Below are positions 1 through 6,196 of a DNA stretch of 12,109 nucleotides, in pieces. The DNA lies in the NCBI GenBank assembly GCA_965652775.1, contig CBFGXP010000115.1:1-12109 (forward strand). Direction: 5' to 3'. Made by a program: the position numbers and the translations under genes. Within the stretch, counting starts at the first letter, position 1; every line of letters starts with the position of its first letter. The notes under the pieces were generated by a model. It ran no database searches and was not told the origin of the DNA. It worked only from the letters and a program-made list of their open reading frames with translations. Source of the stretch: VBAS01 sp965652775 (GTDB lineage Bacteria > Bacteroidota > Bacteroidia > Chitinophagales > Chitinophagaceae).

Positions 1-488
1 CTGAAAAAATAAATGAAAGAAATGAAGAGAATCAACAACAAACCACACAAGAAACCGCCTGATAGCATCAGGTATTCTGCGGTAGATATCAGTTCTTTGT
101 ACCGGATAAATTGCCATGCTTTTATAAAATAGAAAACCAGGAAGGCTGCTGGTATTACAAAATTGTTTACACAATATCTCAGGAAAGGATTGGTAGTAGC
201 AGCAAGAAATCTAAAATGGCGGCTAAACAAAATAAAGCTGGCGATATTCCAGCTCATAATAAACATCCCGATGGCGATACCGACAATGCCAGCACCAAGT
301 GCATTTACGTTTCCAAGATATTCCGGCGCCAGGTATAGCGAGTCGGCGCCAAAGCTCCGCATAAAAGTTCCATTGACGGTACTGAATAATACAAACCAGA
401 AAATAAGCAGCACCTGGTATTTTCTGAAATGCAGAAATAACAGTTGAACAGGAAATGAATAAAAAAATCCGCGAAGCCAGGCTTTCAT
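1..488 (-). CDS. Membrane protein N-terminus, probably patatin-like phospholipase (partial)
   Basis: This reading frame starts with ATG at 488 and stays open for 162 codons to the left edge, so only the N-terminal part is present. It begins MKAWLRGFFYSFPVQLL and contains about four hydrophobic segments (roughly residues 24-40, 60-88, 110-128 and 140-160) separated by short basic loops. There is no signal peptide of the cleaved type. The motifs FGADSLYLAPEYLGNVN and a later RYCVNNFVIP resemble, from memory, the membrane N-terminal region of Bacteroidota proteins annotated as patatin-like phospholipases, whose catalytic GxSxG/Asp domain would lie beyond the edge and cannot be seen. If so, it would be a membrane-anchored lipid acyl hydrolase. 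It lies 66 bases downstream of the heme A synthase gene on the same strand and could be read from the same transcript. The coding call is firm; the family name is a moderate-confidence recollection. Confidence 0.6.
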   Translation of the reverse strand, partial: MKAWLRGFFYSFPVQLLFLHFRKYQVLLIFWFVLFSTVNGTFMRSFGADSLYLAPEYLGNVNALGAGIVGIAIGMFIMSWNIASFILFSRHFRFLAATTNPFLRYCVNNFVIPAAFLVFYFIKAWQFIRYKELISTAEYLMLSGGFLCGLLLILFISFIYFF

Positions 489-554
489 AAGTAAAGGAGA
501 TGCGGTTTTATATTCTTTAAAATTAGTATTAAACCGGGGTTATTTCAAACCAGG

Positions 555-1616
555 CTATTTACTTTTTAAAAGATATCCCATCCAAACAAGTGATAATAAC
601 AAAAGCATAGCAAATAACTGGTGAAGCTGGGCCATCCATTCAAATAGTCCCCAATGATTCGGTATAATTCTCACACTGGTAATGACGGAGAATATTCCTA
701 AAATGATCTGTAAACATACAAGCAAAAAAGGCGACCATTTTGATTTAATGAACAGGCTGCTCCCTTTTATTTTATAGACTTTCCAGGTCCAAAAAATAAT
801 AAGCAAAAAAAGGATATATGCAAGGGAACGATGAATAAAATGAATGGTGATCTTGTTCTCAATTAAGCTTAGCAAGCCATCCCGGGATGAAAACATTCCG
901 CCGGGAACAAATGCTCCATTAATAGCTGGCCACGTGGGTGCAGCGGTTGCAGCTTTATGCCCGGCCATTAATGCTCCAAAAGCCAATTGCAATACAAGTA
1001 TAGCAATTAAGACCGCTGTAAAATTCTTTAATCTCTTATTTATAACTCGTTTTTCATCCGGCACTAATAATTGCAGGGCGAACCATAATGTATAACAAAG
1101 TAATCCTAAGGCAAGGATAAAATGCAGCATCAATCGTGTTGGCTTCACGTAAATAGCATCTCCTGTTAACCCGCTTGCCACCATGATCCATCCTACTGCA
1201 CCCTGCAATGCGCCAAGAAGAAAGAGAATGATCAATGGCTTTATCATTTCCTCCTTGAATCTCTTTTGAAAAAGAAAGATGATAAAGGGAATTGCAAAAA
1301 CAACACCTATCAATCTTGCCCAAAAACGGTGAAACCATTCCCAGAAAAAGATAAACTTAAAATCCTGTAATGTAAAATCAGCATTGAGAATTAAAAACTG
1401 CGGAGTTCGCTTATACTTATTGAACTGTTCGATCCATTGTTGCTCGTTTAGTGGTGGCAGGGAGCCGGTTATCACGTCCCATTCAGTGATCGAAAGTCCG
1501 GAGCCGGTAAGACGTGTAACACCGCCCAGTAAAATTTGAATGATGATCATTCCAACACCAATCAATAACCAAATAGCAACCCACTTTGATGATCGCTGTG
1601 GAAAAGTTCGGGACAT
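555..1616 (-). CDS. ctaA: Heme A synthase (CtaA/COX15 family)
   Basis: This 353-residue protein matches the CtaA/COX15 family, an integral membrane enzyme that oxidises the C8 methyl group of heme O to the formyl group of heme A for aa3-type cytochrome oxidase. The N-terminal signature GGVTRLTGSGLSITEW (31-46) is diagnostic. About eight membrane helices are visible. Candidate heme ligands are His96 in EWFHR, His165 in LMLHF, His262 in IHR and His332 in LHQL, the four-histidine pattern of the family. The first extracytoplasmic loop has no cysteine pair like that of the Bacillus-type enzymes, so it resembles the mitochondrial/proteobacterial COX15 type. The ATG at 1616 is supported because the first helix (12-31) follows directly. 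The gene is divergent from rnhB and has a perfect -7 box only seven bases before the start. No oxidase subunit or heme O synthase gene is in the window. Confidence 0.95.
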   Translation of the reverse strand: MSRTFPQRSSKWVAIWLLIGVGMIIIQILLGGVTRLTGSGLSITEWDVITGSLPPLNEQQWIEQFNKYKRTPQFLILNADFTLQDFKFIFFWEWFHRFWARLIGVVFAIPFIIFLFQKRFKEEMIKPLIILFLLGALQGAVGWIMVASGLTGDAIYVKPTRLMLHFILALGLLCYTLWFALQLLVPDEKRVINKRLKNFTAVLIAILVLQLAFGALMAGHKAATAAPTWPAINGAFVPGGMFSSRDGLLSLIENKITIHFIHRSLAYILFLLIIFWTWKVYKIKGSSLFIKSKWSPFLLVCLQIILGIFSVITSVRIIPNHWGLFEWMAQLHQLFAMLLLLSLVWMGYLLKSK

Positions 1617-1623
1617 ATCGGCG

Positions 1624-1631
1624 CAAAGTTA
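1624..1631 (-). promoter_or_regulatory. Promoter -7 box for heme A synthase gene
   Basis: Read on the minus strand this is TAACTTTG, an exact match to the Bacteroidota -7 consensus TAnnTTTG. Only seven bases separate it from the ATG at 1616, so the transcript should be leaderless or nearly so. The expected -33 region holds only a T-rich run with no TTTG. Confidence 0.55.
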
Positions 1632-1666
1632 GCTGCTAGGACTGCCGAAAATAAATTTTGTTCTGC

Positions 1667-1674
1667 GATATTTG
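1667..1674 (+). promoter_or_regulatory. Possible -7 box for rnhB
   Basis: GATATTTG matches TAnnTTTG at all but the first fixed position. No clear TTTG/TTG lies at the right distance upstream. If used, transcription would begin after the GTG at 1674, leaving the ATG at 1689 as the first usable start. A looser alternative, TAAATTTTG at 1652-1660, has one extra base in the spacer. Confidence 0.3.
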
Positions 1675-1688
1675 TGTATTCCTCAAAA

Positions 1689-2303
1689 ATGCTGAATTCT
1701 TTTTACCAGGACCAATTAACTGAGGCGGGTTGCGATGAAGCCGGCCGTGGCTGTTTTGCCGGACCGGTGTTTGCTTCTGCAGTTATTCTTCCAAAAGATT
1801 TTTTTCACCCGCTTTTGAATGACTCAAAACAACTAACGGAAGAAGAAAGAAACGAATTGAGGATCGTTGTCGAAAAAGAAGCGATCAGTTTTGCGGTCGC
1901 CAGCATCAGTCATAAGGAGATTGACCGCATTAACATTTTGCAGGCCTCAGTAAAAGCAATGCATGTTTCTGTGAGTCGTTTGAAATTTCAACCTGAATTG
2001 TTATTGATCGATGGGAATTACTTTAAAAAATACAAAAGGATACCGCATCGTTGTATTATAAAAGGGGATGCAACTTATGCCTCAATTGCCGCCGCAAGTA
2101 TTCTTGCCAAAACTTACCGTGATGAGTATATGAAAAAACTTCATGACGAATTTCCTTTTTATAATTGGGCATGTAATAAAGGATATGGAACGCCTGAACA
2201 TAGAAAAGCCCTTGAACAACATGGTATGTGTAAATATCACCGGAAAAGTTGGCGCCTTTTTAGCGAACAGCCCGAACTTTTTAAAGAGGAAAGTAACATT
2301 TAA
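1689..2303 (+). CDS. rnhB: Ribonuclease HII
   Basis: This 204-residue protein (from ATG 1689) is a type 2 RNase H that nicks RNA in RNA-DNA hybrids and starts removal of single ribonucleotides from genomic DNA. The catalytic signature CDEAGRG gives Asp16 and Glu17 as metal ligands, and the Gly19-Arg20-Gly21 motif recognises the RNA-DNA junction. Asp108 in LLIDGN and Asp127 in KGDATYASIAAASILAK complete the expected acidic set. GYGTPEH (165-171) is the conserved tyrosine-containing motif near the C-terminus. The length is typical for bacterial RNase HII. A GTG at 1674 would add five residues (MYSSK) that carry no conserved signal, so ATG 1689 is preferred. The gene is divergent from heme A synthase and 98 bases ahead of the cupin_8 gene, which has its own promoter. 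Confidence 0.95.
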   Translation: MLNSFYQDQLTEAGCDEAGRGCFAGPVFASAVILPKDFFHPLLNDSKQLTEEERNELRIVVEKEAISFAVASISHKEIDRINILQASVKAMHVSVSRLKFQPELLLIDGNYFKKYKRIPHRCIIKGDATYASIAAASILAKTYRDEYMKKLHDEFPFYNWACNKGYGTPEHRKALEQHGMCKYHRKSWRLFSEQPELFKEESNI

Positions 2304-2353
2304 TGCTGTCACTTCAGTTTCAATCTCGTGCAACCGTAAATTTTATCAGTTAG

Positions 2354-2387
2354 TTGACAAGCTGAATGACACTGATTAATATCTTTG
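2354..2387 (+). promoter_or_regulatory. Promoter for the cupin_8/JmjC-type gene
   Basis: TTG at 2354-2356 (within TTGACA) and a perfect -7 box TATCTTTG at 2380-2387 are separated by 23 bases, within the range reported for the Bacteroidota sigma factor. The ATG at 2402 follows the -7 box by 14 bases, so the 5' untranslated leader should be only about ten bases. Confidence 0.6.
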
Positions 2388-2401
2388 TCTAAATTGCACG
2401 C

Positions 2402-3295
2402 ATGCAGTTGAAGCCGCTTCCGATCTTAGATTCCATCTCACCGGAAGAATTCAGAAATGAATTCTATGATAAGAACATGCCGGTAATTATCCGCGACCTT
2501 TCACATAAATGGCCCGCGTACACTAAATGGAACTGGGATTATTTTAAAGAATTGGTTGGCGATAAACAAGTCCCTCTTTATAACAACACTAAAAGTGACG
2601 CATATACTCCGATAAATAAAGCGGACGATTACAAAACATTTGGTGAGTATATTGACATGATAAGAAAAGGGCCTGCAGGCTGGCGAATTTTTTTATTCAA
2701 TATTTTTGATCATGCTCCGGAATTGATCAACGATTTTACATGGCCAGAACACATGATGAAAGGCTTTATAAAAAAGTACCCGATGCTTTTTACGGGCGGC
2801 GCCACTTCTATTACCCATATGCATTTTGATATCGATCTTTCAAATATATTACATACACAATTTGCCGGGCGAAAAAGAGTGTTGTTATTTCCTTTTGAAG
2901 AACAATACAAGCTTTACCGAAAACCATTTGAAGTTTTATCACTTGCCGATTTTTCAAATTACTATATGCAAAATGGAAGCCCCGATTATGAAAAATTCCC
3001 GGCATTAAAACTAGCCCATGGACTTGAAGCAGTACTTGAACACGGGGACACATTATTTATGCCTGCCGGGTGGTGGCACCATATGGAATACCTCGACAGC
3101 GGGTTTGCCATGAGTCTACGCGCAATTCAACCAACTTTAACAGGGAAAATGAAAGCAGCCTGGAATCTTTTAGGTATGCGAAGTATAGATACAGTAATGA
3201 AGAAAACCGCACCCGTATGGTGGTACGAAAGAAAAAAGAGAAAAGTGTTTGAGAACGCAGATAAAGAGTTGAGAAAACCAGTTGTACTTAGTTGA
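2402..3295 (+). CDS. Cupin_8/JmjC-like putative Fe(II)/2-oxoglutarate oxygenase
   Basis: This 297-residue soluble protein has the layout of the cupin-like (cupin_8, JmjC-related) family, which includes iron- and 2-oxoglutarate-dependent hydroxylases of proteins and tRNA. The N-terminus IPV-like segment MPVIIRDLSHKWPAYTKWNWDYF (about 26-48) is typical of the family. The metal motif HxD is seen as His141-Phe-Asp143 in THMHFDID, and the distal histidine lies in PAGWWHHMEY (His226 or His227). A lysine in GRKRVLLFP (158-159) is well placed to bind the 2-oxoglutarate carboxylate. The complete facial triad suggests an active enzyme; the substrate is unknown. No signal peptide or membrane helix is visible, so it should act in the cytoplasm. 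It has its own promoter, and its last eight bases overlap the end of the convergent korB gene. Confidence 0.85.
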   Translation: MQLKPLPILDSISPEEFRNEFYDKNMPVIIRDLSHKWPAYTKWNWDYFKELVGDKQVPLYNNTKSDAYTPINKADDYKTFGEYIDMIRKGPAGWRIFLFNIFDHAPELINDFTWPEHMMKGFIKKYPMLFTGGATSITHMHFDIDLSNILHTQFAGRKRVLLFPFEEQYKLYRKPFEVLSLADFSNYYMQNGSPDYEKFPALKLAHGLEAVLEHGDTLFMPAGWWHHMEYLDSGFAMSLRAIQPTLTGKMKAAWNLLGMRSIDTVMKKTAPVWWYERKKRKVFENADKELRKPVVLS

Positions 3296-4316
3296 TCACC
3301 CACACTTCATTTCCTCTTAACAGCTTATCAAGATCAGCAGGTTTCTTTGCCTTAGCCTCTCTTATTTGCTGCTCCATCACATTCTCGTAGCAACTACGCT
3401 CAGTTTGGTAGAAGACACCAAATGGTCTTGGCAAATGGCCTTCGGTATTTGGGTTATCAAAAATGCGAACGAGTATCTGTGCTTTGTAAATATCCTTTTC
3501 ATCATGTATCCAAAGATCATTTGCACTATAGCCTTCGCCCAGATTTACAACTTTTGGCGTAAAGCCATCAAGCTTTATTCCTTTCTCTTTGTTTGCTCCG
3601 AAAATTAAGGGCTGGCCTTGCTCAAGGAACAAGGTCTCAGCAGGCTTTGTTCCTTTTTCAGTGAACATTTCAAATGCGCCATCATTAAATATGTTACAAT
3701 TCTGGTAGATCTCAAGGAAAGAAGCTCCCTTATGTGCATTGGCACGAAGCAGCATTGCTTGCAAATGTTTTGGATCACGATCCATTGTTCTTGCGACAAA
3801 AGTTGCATCAGCACCCATCGCCAGCGCCAGCGGATTAAACGGATGATCAATACTTCCGTATGGCGTTGATTTTGTAACCTTGTTTTCTTCTGATGTTGGT
3901 GAATACTGTCCTTTGGTTAACCCATATATCTGGTTATTAAAAAGCAGAATATTGACATCAAAGTTTCTTCTTAGCAAATGGATCGTATGATTACCCCCGA
4001 TGCTCAGGCTGTCTCCATCGCCAGTCACTATCCACACACTCAATTCAGGCCTTGAAGCCTTCAATCCACTCGCAACTGCTGTCGCTCGCCCGTGAATCGA
4101 ATGCATTCCATACGTGTTCATGTAGTACGGGAAACGGCTGCTACAACCAATTCCTGAAATAATAACAATATTCTCACGGGCAATACCTAAAGTAGGCATC
4201 ACCTTTTGCACCTGTGCAAGAATTGAATAATCGCCACAACCGGGACACCAACGAACTTCCTGGTCGGTTACAAAATCTTTGGCGGTCAAAACAGGGGCTA
4301 CAGTAGCGTCACTCAT
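3288..4316 (-). CDS. korB: 2-oxoacid:ferredoxin oxidoreductase beta subunit (KorB-type)
   Basis: This 342-residue protein is the thiamine-diphosphate and iron-sulfur beta subunit of a 2-oxoacid:ferredoxin oxidoreductase, which converts a 2-oxoacid (2-oxoglutarate is likeliest) and CoA to acyl-CoA, CO2 and reduced ferredoxin. WCPGCGD places Cys24 and Cys27. Cys58 in GIGCSSRF and Cys207 in YQNCNIF complete a four-cysteine set whose spacing matches the [4Fe-4S] ligands known in archaeal two-subunit enzymes. GDGDSLSIGGNH (99-110) with the following FNNQIYGLTKGQ is the thiamine diphosphate/Mg binding motif. The length is normal. The alpha subunit (about 600 residues in this type) is not adjacent on either side, which is unusual, and a good promoter stands directly upstream. 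Assignment to KorB rather than a pyruvate-specific beta subunit rests on overall resemblance; the substrate cannot be read from the sequence. Confidence 0.93.
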   Translation of the reverse strand: MSDATVAPVLTAKDFVTDQEVRWCPGCGDYSILAQVQKVMPTLGIARENIVIISGIGCSSRFPYYMNTYGMHSIHGRATAVASGLKASRPELSVWIVTGDGDSLSIGGNHTIHLLRRNFDVNILLFNNQIYGLTKGQYSPTSEENKVTKSTPYGSIDHPFNPLALAMGADATFVARTMDRDPKHLQAMLLRANAHKGASFLEIYQNCNIFNDGAFEMFTEKGTKPAETLFLEQGQPLIFGANKEKGIKLDGFTPKVVNLGEGYSANDLWIHDEKDIYKAQILVRIFDNPNTEGHLPRPFGVFYQTERSCYENVMEQQIREAKAKKPADLDKLLRGNEVWVIN

Positions 4317-4332
4317 AGAAAAAAATTGATTA

Positions 4333-4362
4333 CAAATTTAGACAATAACACGTAGTAAGCAA
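4333..4362 (-). promoter_or_regulatory. Promoter for korB
   Basis: On the minus strand a TTG (4360-4362) is followed after exactly 19 bases by TAAATTTG (4333-4340), a perfect TAnnTTTG box. The ATG at 4316 lies 16 bases further on. This predicts that korB is transcribed on its own and not as the tail of an alpha-beta operon. Confidence 0.65.
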
Positions 4363-4405
4363 GGAATTTTGAAAACGTTAACTGTGATTTTATCAGGGCG
4401 CTTGT

Positions 4406-4756
4406 TTAGTCTTTGCCTTTCTCCAATTCTTCCCAAAATTCCGCTGCCCGCCTGGTATGGGGGATGACTATCGTGCCACCAACAATATTGGCAACAGCAA
4501 ATATCTCATACATCTCGGTAGTAGTTATGCCCAATTCATGAGATTTCCCGAGATGGTACTTAATACAATCGTCACATCGGAGTACCATACTGGCAACCAA
4601 TCCGAGCATTTCTTTCGTCTTCTTGTCCAGGGCACCATCCTCATATGTATTGGTGTCCAGGTTCCAGAGGCGTTTCATCACAAGATTGTTTTTGCTGAGA
4701 ATAACCTCGTTCATCCGGGTACGATAATCATTAAATTCATTAACTAATGATGACAT
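4406..4756 (-). CDS. AhpD-like carboxymuconolactone decarboxylase family protein
   Basis: This small protein of 116 residues belongs to the carboxymuconolactone decarboxylase/AhpD fold, all-helical oligomers often active in thiol redox chemistry. It has Glu49, Cys61-Asp-Asp-Cys64 and His68. The spacing E-x11-C-x2-C-x3-H equals that of the Mycobacterium AhpD proton-relay and active-site residues, so a thiol-disulfide or peroxide-related activity is more likely than true carboxymuconolactone decarboxylation. The frame is open upstream to 5122, but that extension runs antisense through the cytochrome gene; ATG 4756 is chosen because it lies 17 bases after a perfect -7 box and gives the usual family length. 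It is divergent from the secreted cytochrome and 89 bases upstream of korB on the same strand. The physiological partner is unknown. Confidence 0.88.
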   Translation of the reverse strand: MSSLVNEFNDYRTRMNEVILSKNNLVMKRLWNLDTNTYEDGALDKKTKEMLGLVASMVLRCDDCIKYHLGKSHELGITTTEMYEIFAVANIVGGTIVIPHTRRAAEFWEELEKGKD

Positions 4757-4773
4757 ATTTTTAAATTTTTGAC

Positions 4774-4781
4774 CAAAGTTA
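4774..4781 (-). promoter_or_regulatory. -7 box for the AhpD-like gene
   Basis: The minus strand reads TAACTTTG, an exact TAnnTTTG match, 17 bases ahead of the ATG at 4756. No good TTTG/TTG is found at the usual upstream distance. Its position rules out translation from the farther upstream ATG codons in the same frame. Confidence 0.5.
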
Positions 4782-4855
4782 CCGTTAACCCAAATGAAAT
4801 GATAAAAGATCGCTAACCCAAGGGATTTAGTAATTTCAAAATCAAATTCACAAGC

Positions 4856-5266
4856 ATGAAAAATAAATTGATGGTTTTTCTTACTCTGGCAGCATTCGTT
4901 TTTATAGGTATGGCAGCCAGCAAACCGGGCATGAGAAGCAATGAGAGAAACCTGAAGGTTCTTCCAAAAGATATTAGTGATGCTGATCTTGACTCTGTAA
5001 TGGAGGCTTATTCGAAACAGTTGAATGTCTCTTGTGATTTTTGCCATGCGAAAAGTAAGATTAATCCTAATGACCTTGACTATGCCAGTGATGATAAGCC
5101 GGAAAAGGAGATTACCCGTCAAATGATGAAAATGACAGCTGCGATCAACAAAGACTTTTTTGACTACACTATTGTTTATAAGGCGGGTGAAACGATGGCT
5201 GTTTCATGCTATACATGCCATGATGGATTTCCCAGGCCAGAAATGAAACATGAGAAAAAGCAGTAG
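4856..5266 (+). CDS. Secreted two-heme c-type cytochrome (reaction-centre cytochrome c family-like)
   Basis: This 136-residue protein starts with a Sec-type signal sequence (MKNKLMVFLTLAAFVFIGMAA) with a probable signal peptidase I site near residue 20-22 and no lipobox cysteine. Two CxxCH heme c sites are present: CDFCH (60-64) and CYTCH (118-122). Between them is a helix with methionines (QMMKMT, 90-95) that could supply an axial ligand. The opening LKVLPKDISDADLDSVMEAY resembles small Bacteroidota cytochromes assigned to the photosynthetic reaction-centre cytochrome c family, here shortened to two hemes. Its role is presumably periplasmic electron transfer; nothing here suggests photosynthesis. 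It is divergent from the AhpD-like gene, with 99 bases between the starts, and no partner oxidoreductase is adjacent. The maturation machinery is not in the window. Confidence 0.88.
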   Translation: MKNKLMVFLTLAAFVFIGMAASKPGMRSNERNLKVLPKDISDADLDSVMEAYSKQLNVSCDFCHAKSKINPNDLDYASDDKPEKEITRQMMKMTAAINKDFFDYTIVYKAGETMAVSCYTCHDGFPRPEMKHEKKQ

Positions 5267-5370
5267 TATTTCTTTCTTTTAGGGTTCTTAAAAACTCCGA
5301 CACCCCTCCAGTAGTATTACTAAATGATTGAGCACTTTTGCTTGATTTTGTTATAAATCAGCATTTTACT

Positions 5371-5380
5371 ACACTAGTGT
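5371..5380. repeat. 10-bp perfect palindrome ACACTAGTGT
   Basis: This perfect palindrome sits 68 bases before the seven-helix protein gene, in the 182-base gap after the cytochrome gene. It could be a small operator, but a single short palindrome may be chance. The rest of the gap is AT-rich and shows no convincing terminator or consensus -7 box. Confidence 0.2.
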
Positions 5381-5448
5381 TTCGGGCATTTCGTTTATTT
5401 GTTGACCAGTATAATTCTTTTATACCTATCCTATAAAAACCATTACAT

Positions 5449-6192
5449 ATGAGCTGGCATAGTGCCATCGGAATTCTATCGACCATTGTCCTTTTTGCGC
5501 CGGTATTCATTATTGTAGCAACGAAACTTATACGTTACAAACAATATATCCCTCTCTTTATTTATTGCTTACTGGCTTTTGGCTTTAACCTGATGACCGA
5601 ACATCTCGTGAACGTGACGAAAACAATTGAACGCTACTATGGCATTATTAATAATCTGACAGACATGCCGCTTATTCTATCTTTTTTGATATTTCATATA
5701 TCTCCTTCGATTCAGGTAAAAAGGTTGAAAATAGTCCTGGCCGCATTTATTCTTTTTGAAATTATATTGATTCTTATGTATGGCATTACTGTGAAAACAA
5801 TAACACTGACAATGGGGCCGGGTCTTTTAATTGTATTTGGATACTCTATGTATTATTTTGTTTATACTGTTAAACGGGGTTTTACTCATAACAAATTTAT
5901 AGGAAAGGCTGTGATCGCATCTTCACTGACATTCGCATATGGTTGTTTTATCATTATTTACCTGATGCATTATGTGCTCACATTACCTGATATCCCGAAC
6001 CTCTTCCTGATCTATTATTTCATTACAATAATTTATTGCACAATATTGTCTGTAGGCCTCATCATAGAAAGCAGAAGAAAAAAGAAGCTGGAAGAATTAT
6101 TGGTTACCCGCAGAGAGCTGATGCGATTCTTCTCCGATGAAAAAAAACCGGCTACTCCAAAAAGAATAACCGGTCAATGGAAATTAAATTGA
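5449..6192 (+). CDS. Seven-helix integral membrane protein of unknown function
   Basis: I do not recognise this 247-residue protein. It has seven hydrophobic segments at about 6-27, 33-53, 68-85, 93-113, 118-141, 150-175 and 183-205, followed by a basic cytoplasmic tail (SRRKKKLEELLVTRRELMRFF...) that looks helical and ends without any domain. The arrangement recalls the seven-helix sensor halves of some histidine kinases and adenylate-cyclase-like receptors, with the signalling output absent, but no motif supports a specific role. By the positive-inside rule the C-terminus would be cytoplasmic and the N-terminus outside. The start ATG at 5449 leads directly into the first helix. The gene stands alone after the cytochrome gene and ends four bases before the convergent acyl-CoA dehydrogenase. 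It is probably a lineage-specific family. Confidence 0.75.
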   Translation: MSWHSAIGILSTIVLFAPVFIIVATKLIRYKQYIPLFIYCLLAFGFNLMTEHLVNVTKTIERYYGIINNLTDMPLILSFLIFHISPSIQVKRLKIVLAAFILFEIILILMYGITVKTITLTMGPGLLIVFGYSMYYFVYTVKRGFTHNKFIGKAVIASSLTFAYGCFIIIYLMHYVLTLPDIPNLFLIYYFITIIYCTILSVGLIIESRRKKKLEELLVTRRELMRFFSDEKKPATPKRITGQWKLN

Positions 6193-6196
6193 TTAT

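Noticed and set aside
111..447. Plus-strand reading frames in the first 450 bases.
   Set aside because: They lie opposite a continuous minus-strand membrane protein frame with consistent hydrophobic segments and show no family features.
1674..1688. GTG start for RNase HII.
   Set aside because: It overlaps a possible -7 box and adds five unconserved residues; ATG 1689 fits the family better.
4757..5122. Upstream extension of the AhpD-like reading frame to 238 residues.
   Set aside because: It runs antisense through the cytochrome gene with its signal peptide and first CxxCH, and passes through the -7 box at 4774-4781; ATG 4756 gives the normal family length.
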